Positions 1-6,375 of a DNA stretch of 10,142 nucleotides are shown here, piece after piece. The notes below the pieces were generated by a model. That model ran no database searches. It was not told the origin of the DNA and saw only the letters and a list, made by a program, of their open reading frames with translations. The position numbers were made by a program, and so were the translations under genes. The stretch is taken from assembly GCA_022013395.1 (NCBI GenBank), contig JAKLQL010000491.1:1-10142 (forward strand), read 5' to 3'. How positions within the stretch are numbered: position 1 is the stretch's first letter; each line of letters starts with the position of its first letter. The stretch is from Acetobacterium sp. GTDB taxonomy: Bacteria > Bacillota > Clostridia > Eubacteriales > Eubacteriaceae.

Positions 1-35
1 GCAAAAGTTAAATAAAAAATTGGAGCAAAAATATC

Positions 36-653
36 ATGAAATTATGTAATCTGCCATCTCTTGGTATGAGAAACATAAAAACGGTGCTGGCGGTATTTAT
101 CTGTGTGGTAGTATTCGCAATGATGGGACCGGAGTTTAACCCATTGTTTGCTGCAATTGCAGCCGTGCTTACCATGGGTCCAAGTATTGAAAATTCCATT
201 GAAACAGGCTGGAATCGGATATTAGGTACCATTATTGGTGGAGCAGCAGGGATCTTGGGCATTTTTGTTGCTAATTTAATCCCTTTTCACTTTGCGTACG
301 TGGCGGTTATTCCATTAGGAATCTTGTCGCTGATCTATTTGTGTAATAATTTCAATAAGGCTGATGCCATTGTCATTGCCTGCGTGATGTTTCTCAGCGT
401 AATGACCACCTATCCTCAGGATATGGGGAGTTATATGCTGGCAACACTAAGGCTTTTAGAAACTGCTTTTGGTATTATTGTCGCTTTTCTGATTAATCGC
501 TTTATCAAAGTGCCGGAGTGCGATGAGAAAACGGCCAAAGAGCAATCAGAGACAAACGCGGATGCAAACTTAATCACCTTGAATGAAAATTCAGGTGGTG
601 AACATAAGAAATTCAAAATAGTGAGTATCCTATATATGATATTCAAACCCTAG
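36..653 (+). CDS. Short aromatic acid exporter / FUSC-like membrane protein
   Basis: A 205-residue integral membrane protein of the aromatic acid exporter 1 type (ArAE_1, FUSC-related), inferred from the overall pattern. The N-terminus (a short Lys-containing lead, then GMRNIKTVLAVFIC) matches the usual start of this family. About six hydrophobic stretches follow, near residues 15-30, 34-47, 62-80, 86-104, 108-121 and 134-156. The segment GPSIENSIETGWNRILGT between the second and third is typical of the family. ATG 36 is preceded by GGAG at 22-25, so I keep it over the internal ATG at 66. Many relatives carry a further cytoplasmic domain of about 150 residues. Here the protein ends about 50 residues after the last membrane helix in a hydrophilic tail, so it is a short form or has lost its C-terminus. 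The substrate is unknown. The gene stands alone and converges on cblS. Confidence 0.75.
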   Translation: MKLCNLPSLGMRNIKTVLAVFICVVVFAMMGPEFNPLFAAIAAVLTMGPSIENSIETGWNRILGTIIGGAAGILGIFVANLIPFHFAYVAVIPLGILSLIYLCNNFNKADAIVIACVMFLSVMTTYPQDMGSYMLATLRLLETAFGIIVAFLINRFIKVPECDEKTAKEQSETNADANLITLNENSGGEHKKFKIVSILYMIFKP

Positions 654-720
654 GTTTTATGTTTTTTCTGGATTTTTGTGACGTCTGGAGAGACTAAAAT
701 ATATAATTACCCCTCCCCTT

Positions 721-760
721 AAAAAAGAGACCACCCTGATACTAGGTGGTCTTTTTTTAG
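721..760. terminator. Bidirectional intrinsic terminator between the exporter gene and cblS
   Basis: The arms AGACCACC (728-735) and GGTGGTCT (745-752) form a perfect 8-bp stem. It is flanked by an A run on the left (721-726) and a T run on the right (752-758). Read on either strand, the stem is followed by U-rich sequence. It therefore suits both the plus-strand exporter gene ending at 653 and the minus-strand cblS ending at 802. Confidence 0.88.
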
Positions 761-801
761 TTAAGTATTTTTGTTTGGGGCGTTTATTATTTGAAAATTG
801 G

Positions 802-1533
802 TTAGTTAAGATAGCCAATGAGGGTTAGTTTTTCCTTAAAGATAGCAGTGAGTTCTGGTAAGGCTGAAGGCTTGATACTGGCAATCACCGTGGTGGCCGG
901 ACCGGCAGAATCCACCATATTCAGATCATTGGGTACTGCTTCAAATTGGCGATGATGAATGGTGGCAAGTTTCGCGGCTTCGTATAAGATCCCTTTGGAA
1001 CCACAGGGAATGATCTCATTAACACCAGCATTTTCAACTAAGGTTCTTAGATCCTGATAGTCGGCAATTTTTGAATCACCATCAACAATGAGGGCAGCGC
1101 CGTATTTTGGTTGACCGATGCAGATCACCATATCACCAGTAACAGAGGGCGTAATGCGCAGGGCATCAGTCCTTCCCATGACAAAGATGCCAAAGCCAGT
1201 CATACAGGTTTTGAAATTTTCTTCGGTGGAGCCGTTAATGGGTAGATTCTCAATGCCAGCCCGTTCCAGTTCTTCGTGAATGCCCTGAATTAGAGCTTCC
1301 CCGGTAGGAAACATTTCTCCGACGATGGTGTTGGAGAGGCCAATAATCTGGGCGCCGCAGGCTAGCAGTTCAAAAAGACAAACCCGGGCGGCAAAAATAG
1401 CGATGTACTTGGTGGGCACACACAATTCATCCCCGGGCTTTTCCCCGACACCACCGCTGCTGTCGCAGGCGGTGACCAGAAGGGAATCGGGAAATTCAAT
1501 GACTGACAGATCACGATATTGATAGGTTTTCAT
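802..1533 (-). CDS. cblS: Alpha-ribazole kinase CblS (AIR synthase-related fold)
   Basis: A 243-residue protein of the PurM/AIR synthase-related kind, assigned as alpha-ribazole kinase. In Listeria and Geobacillus this enzyme phosphorylates salvaged alpha-ribazole to alpha-ribazole phosphate for assembly of the lower ligand loop of B12. Visible motifs are DSSGGVGEKPGD at residues 24-35, a Gly-rich acidic segment like the PurM/ThiL nucleotide region, NGSTEENF followed by TGFG at 100-115, and SAGPATT at 209-215. The start is the ATG at 1533, five bases after GGAGG (1543-1539 on this strand). An in-frame upstream ATG at 1572 would place that ribosome binding site inside the gene. The gene lies downstream of cblT in the same direction under a cobalamin riboswitch, which strongly supports the assignment. 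By sequence alone it could only be called AIR synthase-related. The gene ends at the shared terminator. Confidence 0.82.
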   Translation of the reverse strand: MKTYQYRDLSVIEFPDSLLVTACDSSGGVGEKPGDELCVPTKYIAIFAARVCLFELLACGAQIIGLSNTIVGEMFPTGEALIQGIHEELERAGIENLPINGSTEENFKTCMTGFGIFVMGRTDALRITPSVTGDMVICIGQPKYGAALIVDGDSKIADYQDLRTLVENAGVNEIIPCGSKGILYEAAKLATIHHRQFEAVPNDLNMVDSAGPATTVIASIKPSALPELTAIFKEKLTLIGYLN

Positions 1534-1538
1534 ATGAT

Positions 1539-1546
1539 CCTCCTTT
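1539..1546 (-). promoter_or_regulatory. Strong ribosome binding site that fixes the cblS start
   Basis: The minus strand reads AAAGGAGG here, near-perfect Shine-Dalgarno sequence, five bases before the ATG at 1533. It decides against the longer reading frame beginning at 1572. Confidence 0.85.
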
Positions 1547-1570
1547 CGGGGATTCGTTTTTAAATAATTC

Positions 1571-1591
1571 ACAGAGCAATAATTGCTCTGT
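1571..1591 (-). other. Perfect inverted repeat / hairpin between cblT and cblS
   Basis: ACAGAGCAAT and ATTGCTCTGT form ten-base arms around a single central base. It lies in the 103-base gap between the cblT stop and the cblS start. As RNA it would fold into a stem of 7-8 pairs with a short A/U loop. On the coding (minus) strand it is followed by GAATTATTTAAAAACG rather than a clean U run, so it is not an obvious terminator. An mRNA stability or processing element, or a weak attenuator, is possible. Confidence 0.5.
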
Positions 1592-1636
1592 TGTAGTTTT
1601 TGTGTTTAGTTGATTGGCTTTTAATTTGGTTCCTGA

Positions 1637-2170
1637 CTATGCTTTGGTAGTGGTTGCAGAAGATACCTGATTTTTAACCGATTCCGGCAGGGCTTTAAAG
1701 ACGGTGGCAGCAATCAGGGCGTTGATTCCGCCAACCAGTGCCAGCGGAAATATCATCGCAATCAGACCAGGCCAGGTTAACATCGGTACCAGCAGTGGTG
1801 AACAGAGTAACAGCAGAATCGGTCCGTTACAGATGGCGGCAACAATGACACTGACAATCAGGCCAACGATATCATTGGCGATTTTTTTAACGAAAACATA
1901 GGTATACCAGGTAGCAACCATGATTAGTCCCATGCCCAGCCCAATAGCAAGGTGAACGGGTAAGGTCATCGGGAACCCGGAGGTGAGTGCGGTCAAAAGA
2001 TGACCAATAATAGCAATAATTGCGCCCGCCACAGGACCCATCAATAGAGTGCCTAAAAAGGCTGGTAGAGAATCGAAGGCAATGGTGCCAAAAACTTTTA
2101 ATTGAGCGCCCACAAAAGAGAGGGCAATTAAAAGCGCCATAAAGACTAATTGTCGGGTGTTGATTTTCAT
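1637..2170 (-). CDS. cblT: Alpha-ribazole transporter CblT (ECF-type S component)
   Basis: A 177-residue membrane protein resembling the substrate-binding S components of energy-coupling factor transporters. There are about six hydrophobic segments (near residues 8-26, 36-62, 74-96, 100-120, 123-140 and 142-163). The first helix carries Ala12-x3-Ala16, the AxxxA type of motif by which S components contact EcfT. The segment DSLPAFLGTLLMGPVAGAIIA is typical of the family. No ECF ATPase or EcfT gene is nearby, so it presumably uses a shared energising module encoded elsewhere. The substrate, alpha-ribazole, is inferred from the cobalamin riboswitch upstream and the alpha-ribazole kinase gene downstream, the arrangement of CblT/CblS salvage. 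The start ATG at 2170 follows AAGGAG by six bases. Another B12 precursor as ligand cannot be excluded. Confidence 0.82.
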   Translation of the reverse strand: MKINTRQLVFMALLIALSFVGAQLKVFGTIAFDSLPAFLGTLLMGPVAGAIIAIIGHLLTALTSGFPMTLPVHLAIGLGMGLIMVATWYTYVFVKKIANDIVGLIVSVIVAAICNGPILLLLCSPLLVPMLTWPGLIAMIFPLALVGGINALIAATVFKALPESVKNQVSSATTTKA

Positions 2171-2245
2171 TTAGAACTCCTTAATTTTTATTATAAAGCA
2201 TTTTAAGTGGGATGAAAAGACGCTGAAGACAAACTGTCACCTTCA

Positions 2246-2283
2246 AACAAAAAAAGTTCACACCCAATACAGATGCAAACTTT
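2246..2283 (-). terminator. Riboswitch expression platform: intrinsic terminator in the cblT leader
   Basis: On the minus strand AAAGTTTGCATCT (2283-2271) can pair with the segment ending GTGAACTTT (to 2253). This gives about 13 pairs, several of them G-U, around a five-base loop, followed directly by a run of seven U (2255-2249, the first of which also pair in the stem). It sits about 25 bases after the end of the B12 box and about 80 bases before cblT. The likely role is B12-dependent premature termination. I did not work out the competing antiterminator. Confidence 0.7.
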
Positions 2284-2303
2284 ACCGTCGTTCAAATGGA
2301 ATC

Positions 2304-2450
2304 ATTTCTGGTAGGTCTCCTGAGTTAGCTTCATCGCAGTTTGTCCCTTCCCGTGAGGTGGTGATGACAAGTGCTCCAACAATACAGTGGTGGGTCCCTA
2401 CAGGATTTTAACCTGTTTCCCTATTCTCCTTTTACAAGGCACCAAAAAAG
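2304..2450 (-). promoter_or_regulatory. Cobalamin (B12) riboswitch aptamer upstream of cblT-cblS
   Basis: Read on the minus strand, the conserved blocks of a cobalamin riboswitch appear in order. They are GGTGCC (2443-2438), AAAAGG then AGGGAAACAGGTTAAAATCC, a CACCACTGTA block equivalent to the CxACTGT core, and the B12 box ACTCAGGAGACCTACC (2325-2310). The ends can close as P1, with TTTTTTGGT at the 5' side and ACCAGAAA at the 3' side. The aptamer begins about 11 bases after the predicted transcription start. Adenosyl- or another cobalamin should repress the downstream salvage genes. The ligand subclass cannot be told by eye. Confidence 0.93.
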
Positions 2451-2468
2451 CTTTATTCACTTGGGAAA

Positions 2469-2498
2469 ATGATAGCATATAAAAGATGCGCTTGTCAA
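2469..2498 (-). promoter_or_regulatory. Promoter of the riboswitch-cblT-cblS operon
   Basis: On the minus strand a consensus -35 TTGACA (2498-2493) is followed after 18 bases by the -10 TATCAT (2474-2469). A TG one base upstream of the -10 makes it an extended -10. The transcription start would be near 2462, just ahead of the riboswitch. Confidence 0.75.
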
Positions 2499-2516
2499 AT
2501 TGAGATTCAATTTGAC
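2494..2516. promoter_or_regulatory. Perfect 10-bp inverted repeat, candidate operator over the cblT -35 box
   Basis: GTCAAATTGA (2494-2503) and TCAATTTGAC (2507-2516) are exact reverse complements separated by three bases. The left arm overlaps the -35 hexamer of the cblT promoter. Size and symmetry are those of a dimeric repressor site. I do not recognise it as a known regulator box, and the regulator is unknown. Confidence 0.55.
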
Positions 2517-2716
2517 CGATAATCATTATAATAGAAATTTAAGCATCACCAAAACTATTGGAAGTGAGAGGGAGTAAATTCTAGCGAAGGTAGCGATCAA
2601 AACCTAGGGGAATGATAAAAATTCACACCAAATATTCCAGTCATAATTCATTGTGCTGACACCTCGGAGTATGATACAATACTGCACAAAATGATTAATA
2701 CTAAGAGGTATAAAAA
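2517..2716. other. Noncoding region between the divergent cblT and pabA units
   Basis: Together with the riboswitch leader this makes a 546-base stretch without a gene (2171-2716). In the 200 bases next to pabA I see no convincing gene, RNA or hairpin. Candidate pabA promoter elements are weak. TTGTGC (2651-2656) with TACAAT (2675-2680) has an 18-base spacer. TTCATT (2647-2652) with TATGAT (2670-2675) has 17. TATAAT at 2527-2532 lacks a well-spaced -35 and would leave a long leader. Confidence 0.4.
2704..2708 (+). promoter_or_regulatory. Ribosome binding site supporting the TTG start of pabA
   Basis: AGAGG lies eight bases before TTG 2717. The first in-frame ATG (2726) would delete the conserved N-terminal strand residues MIL of MILMIDNYDSFT and would sit too far from this site. 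Confidence 0.65.
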
Positions 2717-3304
2717 TTGATTCTAATGATCGACAACTATGATTCTTTTACCTACAATTTAGTCCAGTATTTGGAAGGACTCAATGAAACGGTGATTGTA
2801 AAAAGAAATGATAAAATCACGCTGGATGAGATTGCTGCGATGGCACCGTCCATGATTGTTTTATCCCCGGGGCCATGCACTCCCAACGAATCCGGCATTT
2901 GTCTGGATGTTGTGGACCGTTTTAAGGGCGAAATTCCGATCCTGGGTATTTGTCTGGGCCATCCAATCATTGGTCAGGCCTTTGGCTGCAAGATTACCAA
3001 AGCGCTGGAGCCAGTTCATGGCAAGGTTCATGCCATTTCCCATGATAATGCCGGCGTTTTTGGAGGGCTAAATAATCCGCTGAAGGTGACCCGGTATCAT
3101 TCTCTGGTGGTGGAAAACAAAGAGATCCCTGATTTTTTTGAGATCACAGCCACAACCGACGACAATGAGATTATGGGACTGCGACATAAAGACTATCACA
3201 TCGAAGGGGTTCAGTTCCATCCGGAAGCGATTCTCACCGAAATGGGCATGGAATTATTGGACAACTTTTTTCAATCTACAAAAGCGAATGGTGCAAGATG
3301 CTAA
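2717..3304 (+). CDS. pabA: Aminodeoxychorismate synthase, glutamine amidotransferase subunit (PabA/TrpG)
   Basis: A 195-residue class I glutamine amidotransferase. It releases ammonia from glutamine for PabB, which aminates chorismate to 4-amino-4-deoxychorismate in the folate pathway. The N-terminus MILMIDNYDSFTYNLVQYL, the SPGPCTPNESG loop (50-60), the nucleophile Cys79 in GICLGH, and His168/Glu170 in GVQFHPE give the complete Cys-His-Glu triad. The TTG start is chosen on RBS and family alignment. One oddity is that the usual Gln of the GxCxGHQ motif is Pro83 here. The last seven bases overlap the start of pabB (ATGCTAA), suggesting translational coupling. PabA and TrpG are often indistinguishable, and the same protein may serve anthranilate synthase. 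The PabB partner and pabC make PabA the better name. Confidence 0.93.
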   Translation: MILMIDNYDSFTYNLVQYLEGLNETVIVKRNDKITLDEIAAMAPSMIVLSPGPCTPNESGICLDVVDRFKGEIPILGICLGHPIIGQAFGCKITKALEPVHGKVHAISHDNAGVFGGLNNPLKVTRYHSLVVENKEIPDFFEITATTDDNEIMGLRHKDYHIEGVQFHPEAILTEMGMELLDNFFQSTKANGARC

Positions 3305-4668
3305 TACAAGAAATAAAAACCGACTTAACTAGTTTTGAAAGCTATCTTTTATTTAAAGATGAGCCCTACAGTTTCTTCCTGGACAGCGGAAGAGACCCGG
3401 ACAGCCTGGGACGCTATTCCTTTATTGGCGGGAACCCTTTTCTGGTCTTTACCAGCAAAGCCGACGCCATTACCGTGAAAACAGAAGCCGAAACGAAAAC
3501 GGTTACGGGTGATCCCTTTGATGAACTGCAGAAACTGCTAAAACAGTACCAGATGGATTATGAATCCCGGTTTCCCTTTTTAGGCGGGGCGGTGGGTTAT
3601 TTTTCCTATGACCTCTGTCATCATCTGGAAGAGTTTCCCCGCAGCGCCGTGGATGATGTCAATATTCCTGATTGCTTTATGGGTTTTTATGATGGGATTG
3701 TGATCATTGATCATAAAGAAAACAAAACCTATGCGGCTGCCCTGGGAATTAATGAAAATGAAGCCGATATTGTCAACTGCTTAACCGAAAAATTTGTTGG
3801 TGATCCCAAGGTGGAAATCCGTTCGGACTTTAAAATCAATGAAAATGTCGAATTCCGTGGCAATTTCACCAAACTGGAATATATGAAGGCGCTGGATGCC
3901 GTTCACGAGTACATTCTGGCTGGTGATATTTACCAGACTAACCTGACCCAGCGGTTTAATGCTGATTTACAGATCAGCCCATTGGAACTATACAGTGAAC
4001 TGAGAAAAATCAACCCAGCTCCCTTTGCCAGCTATATCGATTTTGGGGAAGGTCAGATTGTCTCTAGTTCACCGGAGCGTTTTATTCTGGTTCAGGGCCG
4101 AAACATTGAAACCCGACCGATTAAAGGAACCATGCCCCGTGGCAAAACCCCAGAGGAAGATGCCGCCAATCGGGATACTCTCGTCAACAGCGAAAAGGAC
4201 AAAGCCGAACTGTTGATGATTGTCGATCTGGAACGAAATGATCTGGGAAAAATCGCTAAAACCGGCACGGTTAAGGTGCCGGAATTGTTTAAACTGGAAA
4301 CATACCAGACGGTGTTTCACCTGGTCTCAACCGTTACCGCTGAATTAAAGGACGATCTGGATGCCATCGACTGTGTCAAAGCCACCTTCCCCGGCGGCTC
4401 GATTACCGGTGCACCGAAAATCCGGGCGATGGAAATTATTGATGAATTGGAGCCGACCCAGCGAAACATTTATACCGGGTCGATTGGTTATATTGGTTTC
4501 AATGGTGATCTGGATCTCAACATCGTTATCCGGACGATTGTCTGTAAGGATGGCAAAGGCTATTTTCAGGTCGGCGGCGGAATTGTCTGGGACTCCGACA
4601 ACGAGTCTGAATATCAAGAAACCTTCGATAAAGGTCGAGCCCTGATGGACGCATTAAAGCGCTATTAA
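3298..4668 (+). CDS. pabB: Aminodeoxychorismate synthase component I (PabB)
   Basis: A 456-residue chorismate-utilising enzyme that aminates chorismate with ammonia from PabA to give 4-amino-4-deoxychorismate. The N-terminal TrpE/PabB domain includes SLGRYSFIG (36-44). The catalytic domain has SSSPERF (256-262), PIKGTMPRG (274-282), DLERNDLG (310-317), FPGGSITGAPK (364-374) and the C-terminal VGGGIVWDS (425-433). The motif PIKGT with Lys276 is diagnostic. PabB carries Lys where anthranilate synthase TrpE has Ala (PIAGT), so this is not TrpE. Length matches E. coli PabB (about 450). It is a stand-alone PabB, with no fused PabC domain. ATG 3298 overlaps the pabA stop. A 101-base gap separates it from pabC. 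Confidence 0.95.
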   Translation: MLIQEIKTDLTSFESYLLFKDEPYSFFLDSGRDPDSLGRYSFIGGNPFLVFTSKADAITVKTEAETKTVTGDPFDELQKLLKQYQMDYESRFPFLGGAVGYFSYDLCHHLEEFPRSAVDDVNIPDCFMGFYDGIVIIDHKENKTYAAALGINENEADIVNCLTEKFVGDPKVEIRSDFKINENVEFRGNFTKLEYMKALDAVHEYILAGDIYQTNLTQRFNADLQISPLELYSELRKINPAPFASYIDFGEGQIVSSSPERFILVQGRNIETRPIKGTMPRGKTPEEDAANRDTLVNSEKDKAELLMIVDLERNDLGKIAKTGTVKVPELFKLETYQTVFHLVSTVTAELKDDLDAIDCVKATFPGGSITGAPKIRAMEIIDELEPTQRNIYTGSIGYIGFNGDLDLNIVIRTIVCKDGKGYFQVGGGIVWDSDNESEYQETFDKGRALMDALKRY

Positions 4669-4769
4669 TAGACGAGCGTGAGCTACGTTGTCTGTTTGCG
4701 CCAAAGCAATTATTGTACGAATTTTTGAATTACGGAAGTTTCTAAATAAAAAATTCAAGGGGGAGCCCA

Positions 4770-5573
4770 ATGGATTACGTCAGCTATAACGGAAACCTGT
4801 CAAACGAATGCCAGATGCCACTGGATCAGGGGTTTCTCTACGGTTATGGGGTATTTGAAACCATCAATGTTGCAAATAGCAAGCTGGTATTCTTTGATGA
4901 ACATATGGAGCGGTTTAAAAAGAGTGGGCTGGTGATGGGGCTGCATTTACAAAATGATCCGGATCAGATCCAGATTGATTGCGAAAAAATCATTGAAAAA
5001 AACAGGATCGATCGGGGCGGGCTGCGGATTACTCTCAGTAAGGGAATCAAAGCCGACAACCTGCTGATCACCGCCCGAGAAAATCATTATGATCAGGAGA
5101 TGTTTGCCCGAGGCTTGAAGATCTGCACCAATGATTATGTTCGCAATGAGAAATCACTATTGGTCAGCATTAAATCCAACAATTATCTGGAAAATCTGCT
5201 GATCTTAAATGAGGCCAAAGTCAGAGGCTTTAACGAATCGATCTTTTGCAATACCCAGGGTCATCTGGCCGAGGGCTGCATGACCAATCTCTTTTTTGTC
5301 AAAGATCAGGTGGTTTATACACCGGCATTAGATTGCGGGCTGTTGGCCGGGATTCTCAGAGATAAGGTGATCCAGTTGCTGAAAGGCAAGGGAATGGCAG
5401 CAATCGAAGAGGGGCATTATTCAAAAGACCGATTGCTGGAAGCCGACGAAGTCTTTATCACCAATTCCCTGATGGAAATCATGCCGGTGAATCAGGTCGA
5501 TGATCAGTTTTTCCCGGTGGGCGAAAAAACGCTGACCGATCAGATTAACAAGCTGTTTCAGGAATCCTTTTGA
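4770..5573 (+). CDS. pabC: 4-amino-4-deoxychorismate lyase (PabC, fold type IV PLP enzyme)
   Basis: A 267-residue class IV PLP-dependent enzyme. In this context it should cleave 4-amino-4-deoxychorismate to p-aminobenzoate and pyruvate, completing the three-step branch to folate. Features are MPLDQGFLYGYGVFETI (16-32), EHMERFKKS (44-52), GGLRITLSKG (83-92), the likely Schiff-base Lys135 in SIKSNNYLENLL, and EGCMTNLFFV (168-177) with the Glu and Asn around the cofactor. A G-rich Shine-Dalgarno (AAGGGGGAG, 4757-4765) precedes ATG 4770. Sequence alone could also suggest a branched-chain or D-amino acid aminotransferase of the same fold. The pabAB context settles the name. The gene is followed by a clear terminator, so it is last in the operon. 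Confidence 0.9.
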   Translation: MDYVSYNGNLSNECQMPLDQGFLYGYGVFETINVANSKLVFFDEHMERFKKSGLVMGLHLQNDPDQIQIDCEKIIEKNRIDRGGLRITLSKGIKADNLLITARENHYDQEMFARGLKICTNDYVRNEKSLLVSIKSNNYLENLLILNEAKVRGFNESIFCNTQGHLAEGCMTNLFFVKDQVVYTPALDCGLLAGILRDKVIQLLKGKGMAAIEEGHYSKDRLLEADEVFITNSLMEIMPVNQVDDQFFPVGEKTLTDQINKLFQESF

Positions 5574-5627
5574 GCTGAGCATTACCAAGTATTAACAAAT
5601 CATAAAGAGTTATAAATTTAATTTAGC

Positions 5628-5673
5628 AAGTCTTACAGTGAATGAAAGGTTCAGACACTGTAAGGCTTTTTTG
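5628..5673 (+). terminator. Intrinsic terminator after pabC
   Basis: AAGTCTTACAGTG (5628-5640) pairs with CACTGTAAGGCTT (5656-5668), 13 pairs including one G-U, around a 15-base loop. A run of six T (5667-5672) follows. It closes the pab operon 55 bases after pabC. Confidence 0.9.
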
Positions 5674-5735
5674 TCAATCCGCGTAATCTTTGATCGTTAC
5701 AAAAAAATATAACAACTAAAAATTTCAAACTGATT

Positions 5736-5765
5736 TTGATTGAAGCTGATAAACTGTGTTAGAAT
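5736..5765 (+). promoter_or_regulatory. Extended -10 promoter of the HD hydrolase-cca-tatD operon
   Basis: TTGATT (5736-5741), an 18-base spacer and TAGAAT (5760-5765), preceded by TGT so that a TGn extended -10 is present. Transcription would start near 5772. This excludes the in-frame TTG at 5740 as a start for the next gene. Confidence 0.65.
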
Positions 5766-5796
5766 ACAAATAATAAAAAAGAATCGAGGAGATGCA

Positions 5797-6375
5797 ATGA
5801 GTACACAATTAGATCGCGAAAAAGCGCTGGCGCTGTTAAAGGAATATAATGAAACTGAATCCCTGATCAACCATGGGATGGCAGTCGCCGGGGTGATGAC
5901 GCATTTTGCTAAATTGGAGCAAGAAGACCCAGACTATTGGGGTATTGTCGGGCTGCTTCATGATTTGGATTATGAAAAATATCCAGAAGAACATTGTGTA
6001 AAAGTGGTAGAAATATTACAGGCTAATGGTTACGATGAGGCCTTTATTAAAAGTATTGTTAGCCATGGTTACGGCCTCTGTGTTGATGTGGAACCTACTC
6101 ACCAAATGGAGAAGATCCTCTATGCCACCGATGAACTGGCAGGGTTGATCACCGCCTGCGCCTATATGCGGCCATCCAAAAGCGTCAACGATCTGGAAGT
6201 AAAGTCGGTCAAGAAGAAATTCAAAACCCAGAATTTTGCCGCTGGGGTTAATCGTGAAGTGGTCACCAAAGGAGCTGAAATGGCCGGGTATTCGCTGGAT
6301 GACCTGATGAGGGAAACGATCCTGGGAATGCGGGCAGTCGCCGACGATATCGGTCTGGGAAGTAATGAAGCTTAA
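5797..6375 (+). CDS. HD-domain metal-dependent phosphohydrolase, function unknown
   Basis: A 192-residue HD-superfamily protein. The metal-binding pattern is visible: His26 in LINHGMAVAG, His55-Asp56 in GLLHDLDYEKYPEEH, His66, His90 in SIVSHGYG, and Asp112 in YATDELAG. HDIG-type proteins of about 190 residues like this are common in clostridia. The substrate of this group is not known to me, so I name none. ATG 5797 is preceded by GAGGAG (5786-5791) and lies downstream of the predicted promoter. The last 11 bases overlap the cca start, so the two are probably translationally coupled. The CCA-adding enzyme next door has its own HD domain, so this operon encodes two separate HD phosphohydrolase domains. 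A nucleotide or cyclic phosphate substrate is only a guess. Confidence 0.85.
   Translation: MSTQLDREKALALLKEYNETESLINHGMAVAGVMTHFAKLEQEDPDYWGIVGLLHDLDYEKYPEEHCVKVVEILQANGYDEAFIKSIVSHGYGLCVDVEPTHQMEKILYATDELAGLITACAYMRPSKSVNDLEVKSVKKKFKTQNFAAGVNREVVTKGAEMAGYSLDDLMRETILGMRAVADDIGLGSNEA

Noticed and set aside
1534..1572. Upstream in-frame ATG at 1572 extending CblS by 13 residues.
   Set aside because: The strong AAAGGAGG site would fall inside the gene, and the extension (NYLKTNPRKEDH) looks like translated leader.
2512..2532. TTGACC (2512-2517) and TATAAT (2527-2532) as a plus-strand promoter for pabA.
   Set aside because: The spacer is only 9 bases, and the start would be about 190 bases upstream of pabA. 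The TTGACC is the right arm of the palindrome.
4069..4617. Long reading frames on the minus strand and in other frames within pabB, cca and tatD.
   Set aside because: They lack RBS and domain signals and mirror the coding frames of clearly conserved genes.
4671..4692. Imperfect hairpin in the 101-base pabB-pabC gap (8 pairs with one bulged G).
   Set aside because: It has no U run and only moderate stability. pabC has a strong RBS, so I see no reason to call a terminator or a separate promoter.
5740..5796. Upstream TTG start extending the HD hydrolase by 19 residues.
   Set aside because: It overlaps the predicted -35/-10 region and has no RBS. ATG 5797 has GAGGAG at proper spacing.
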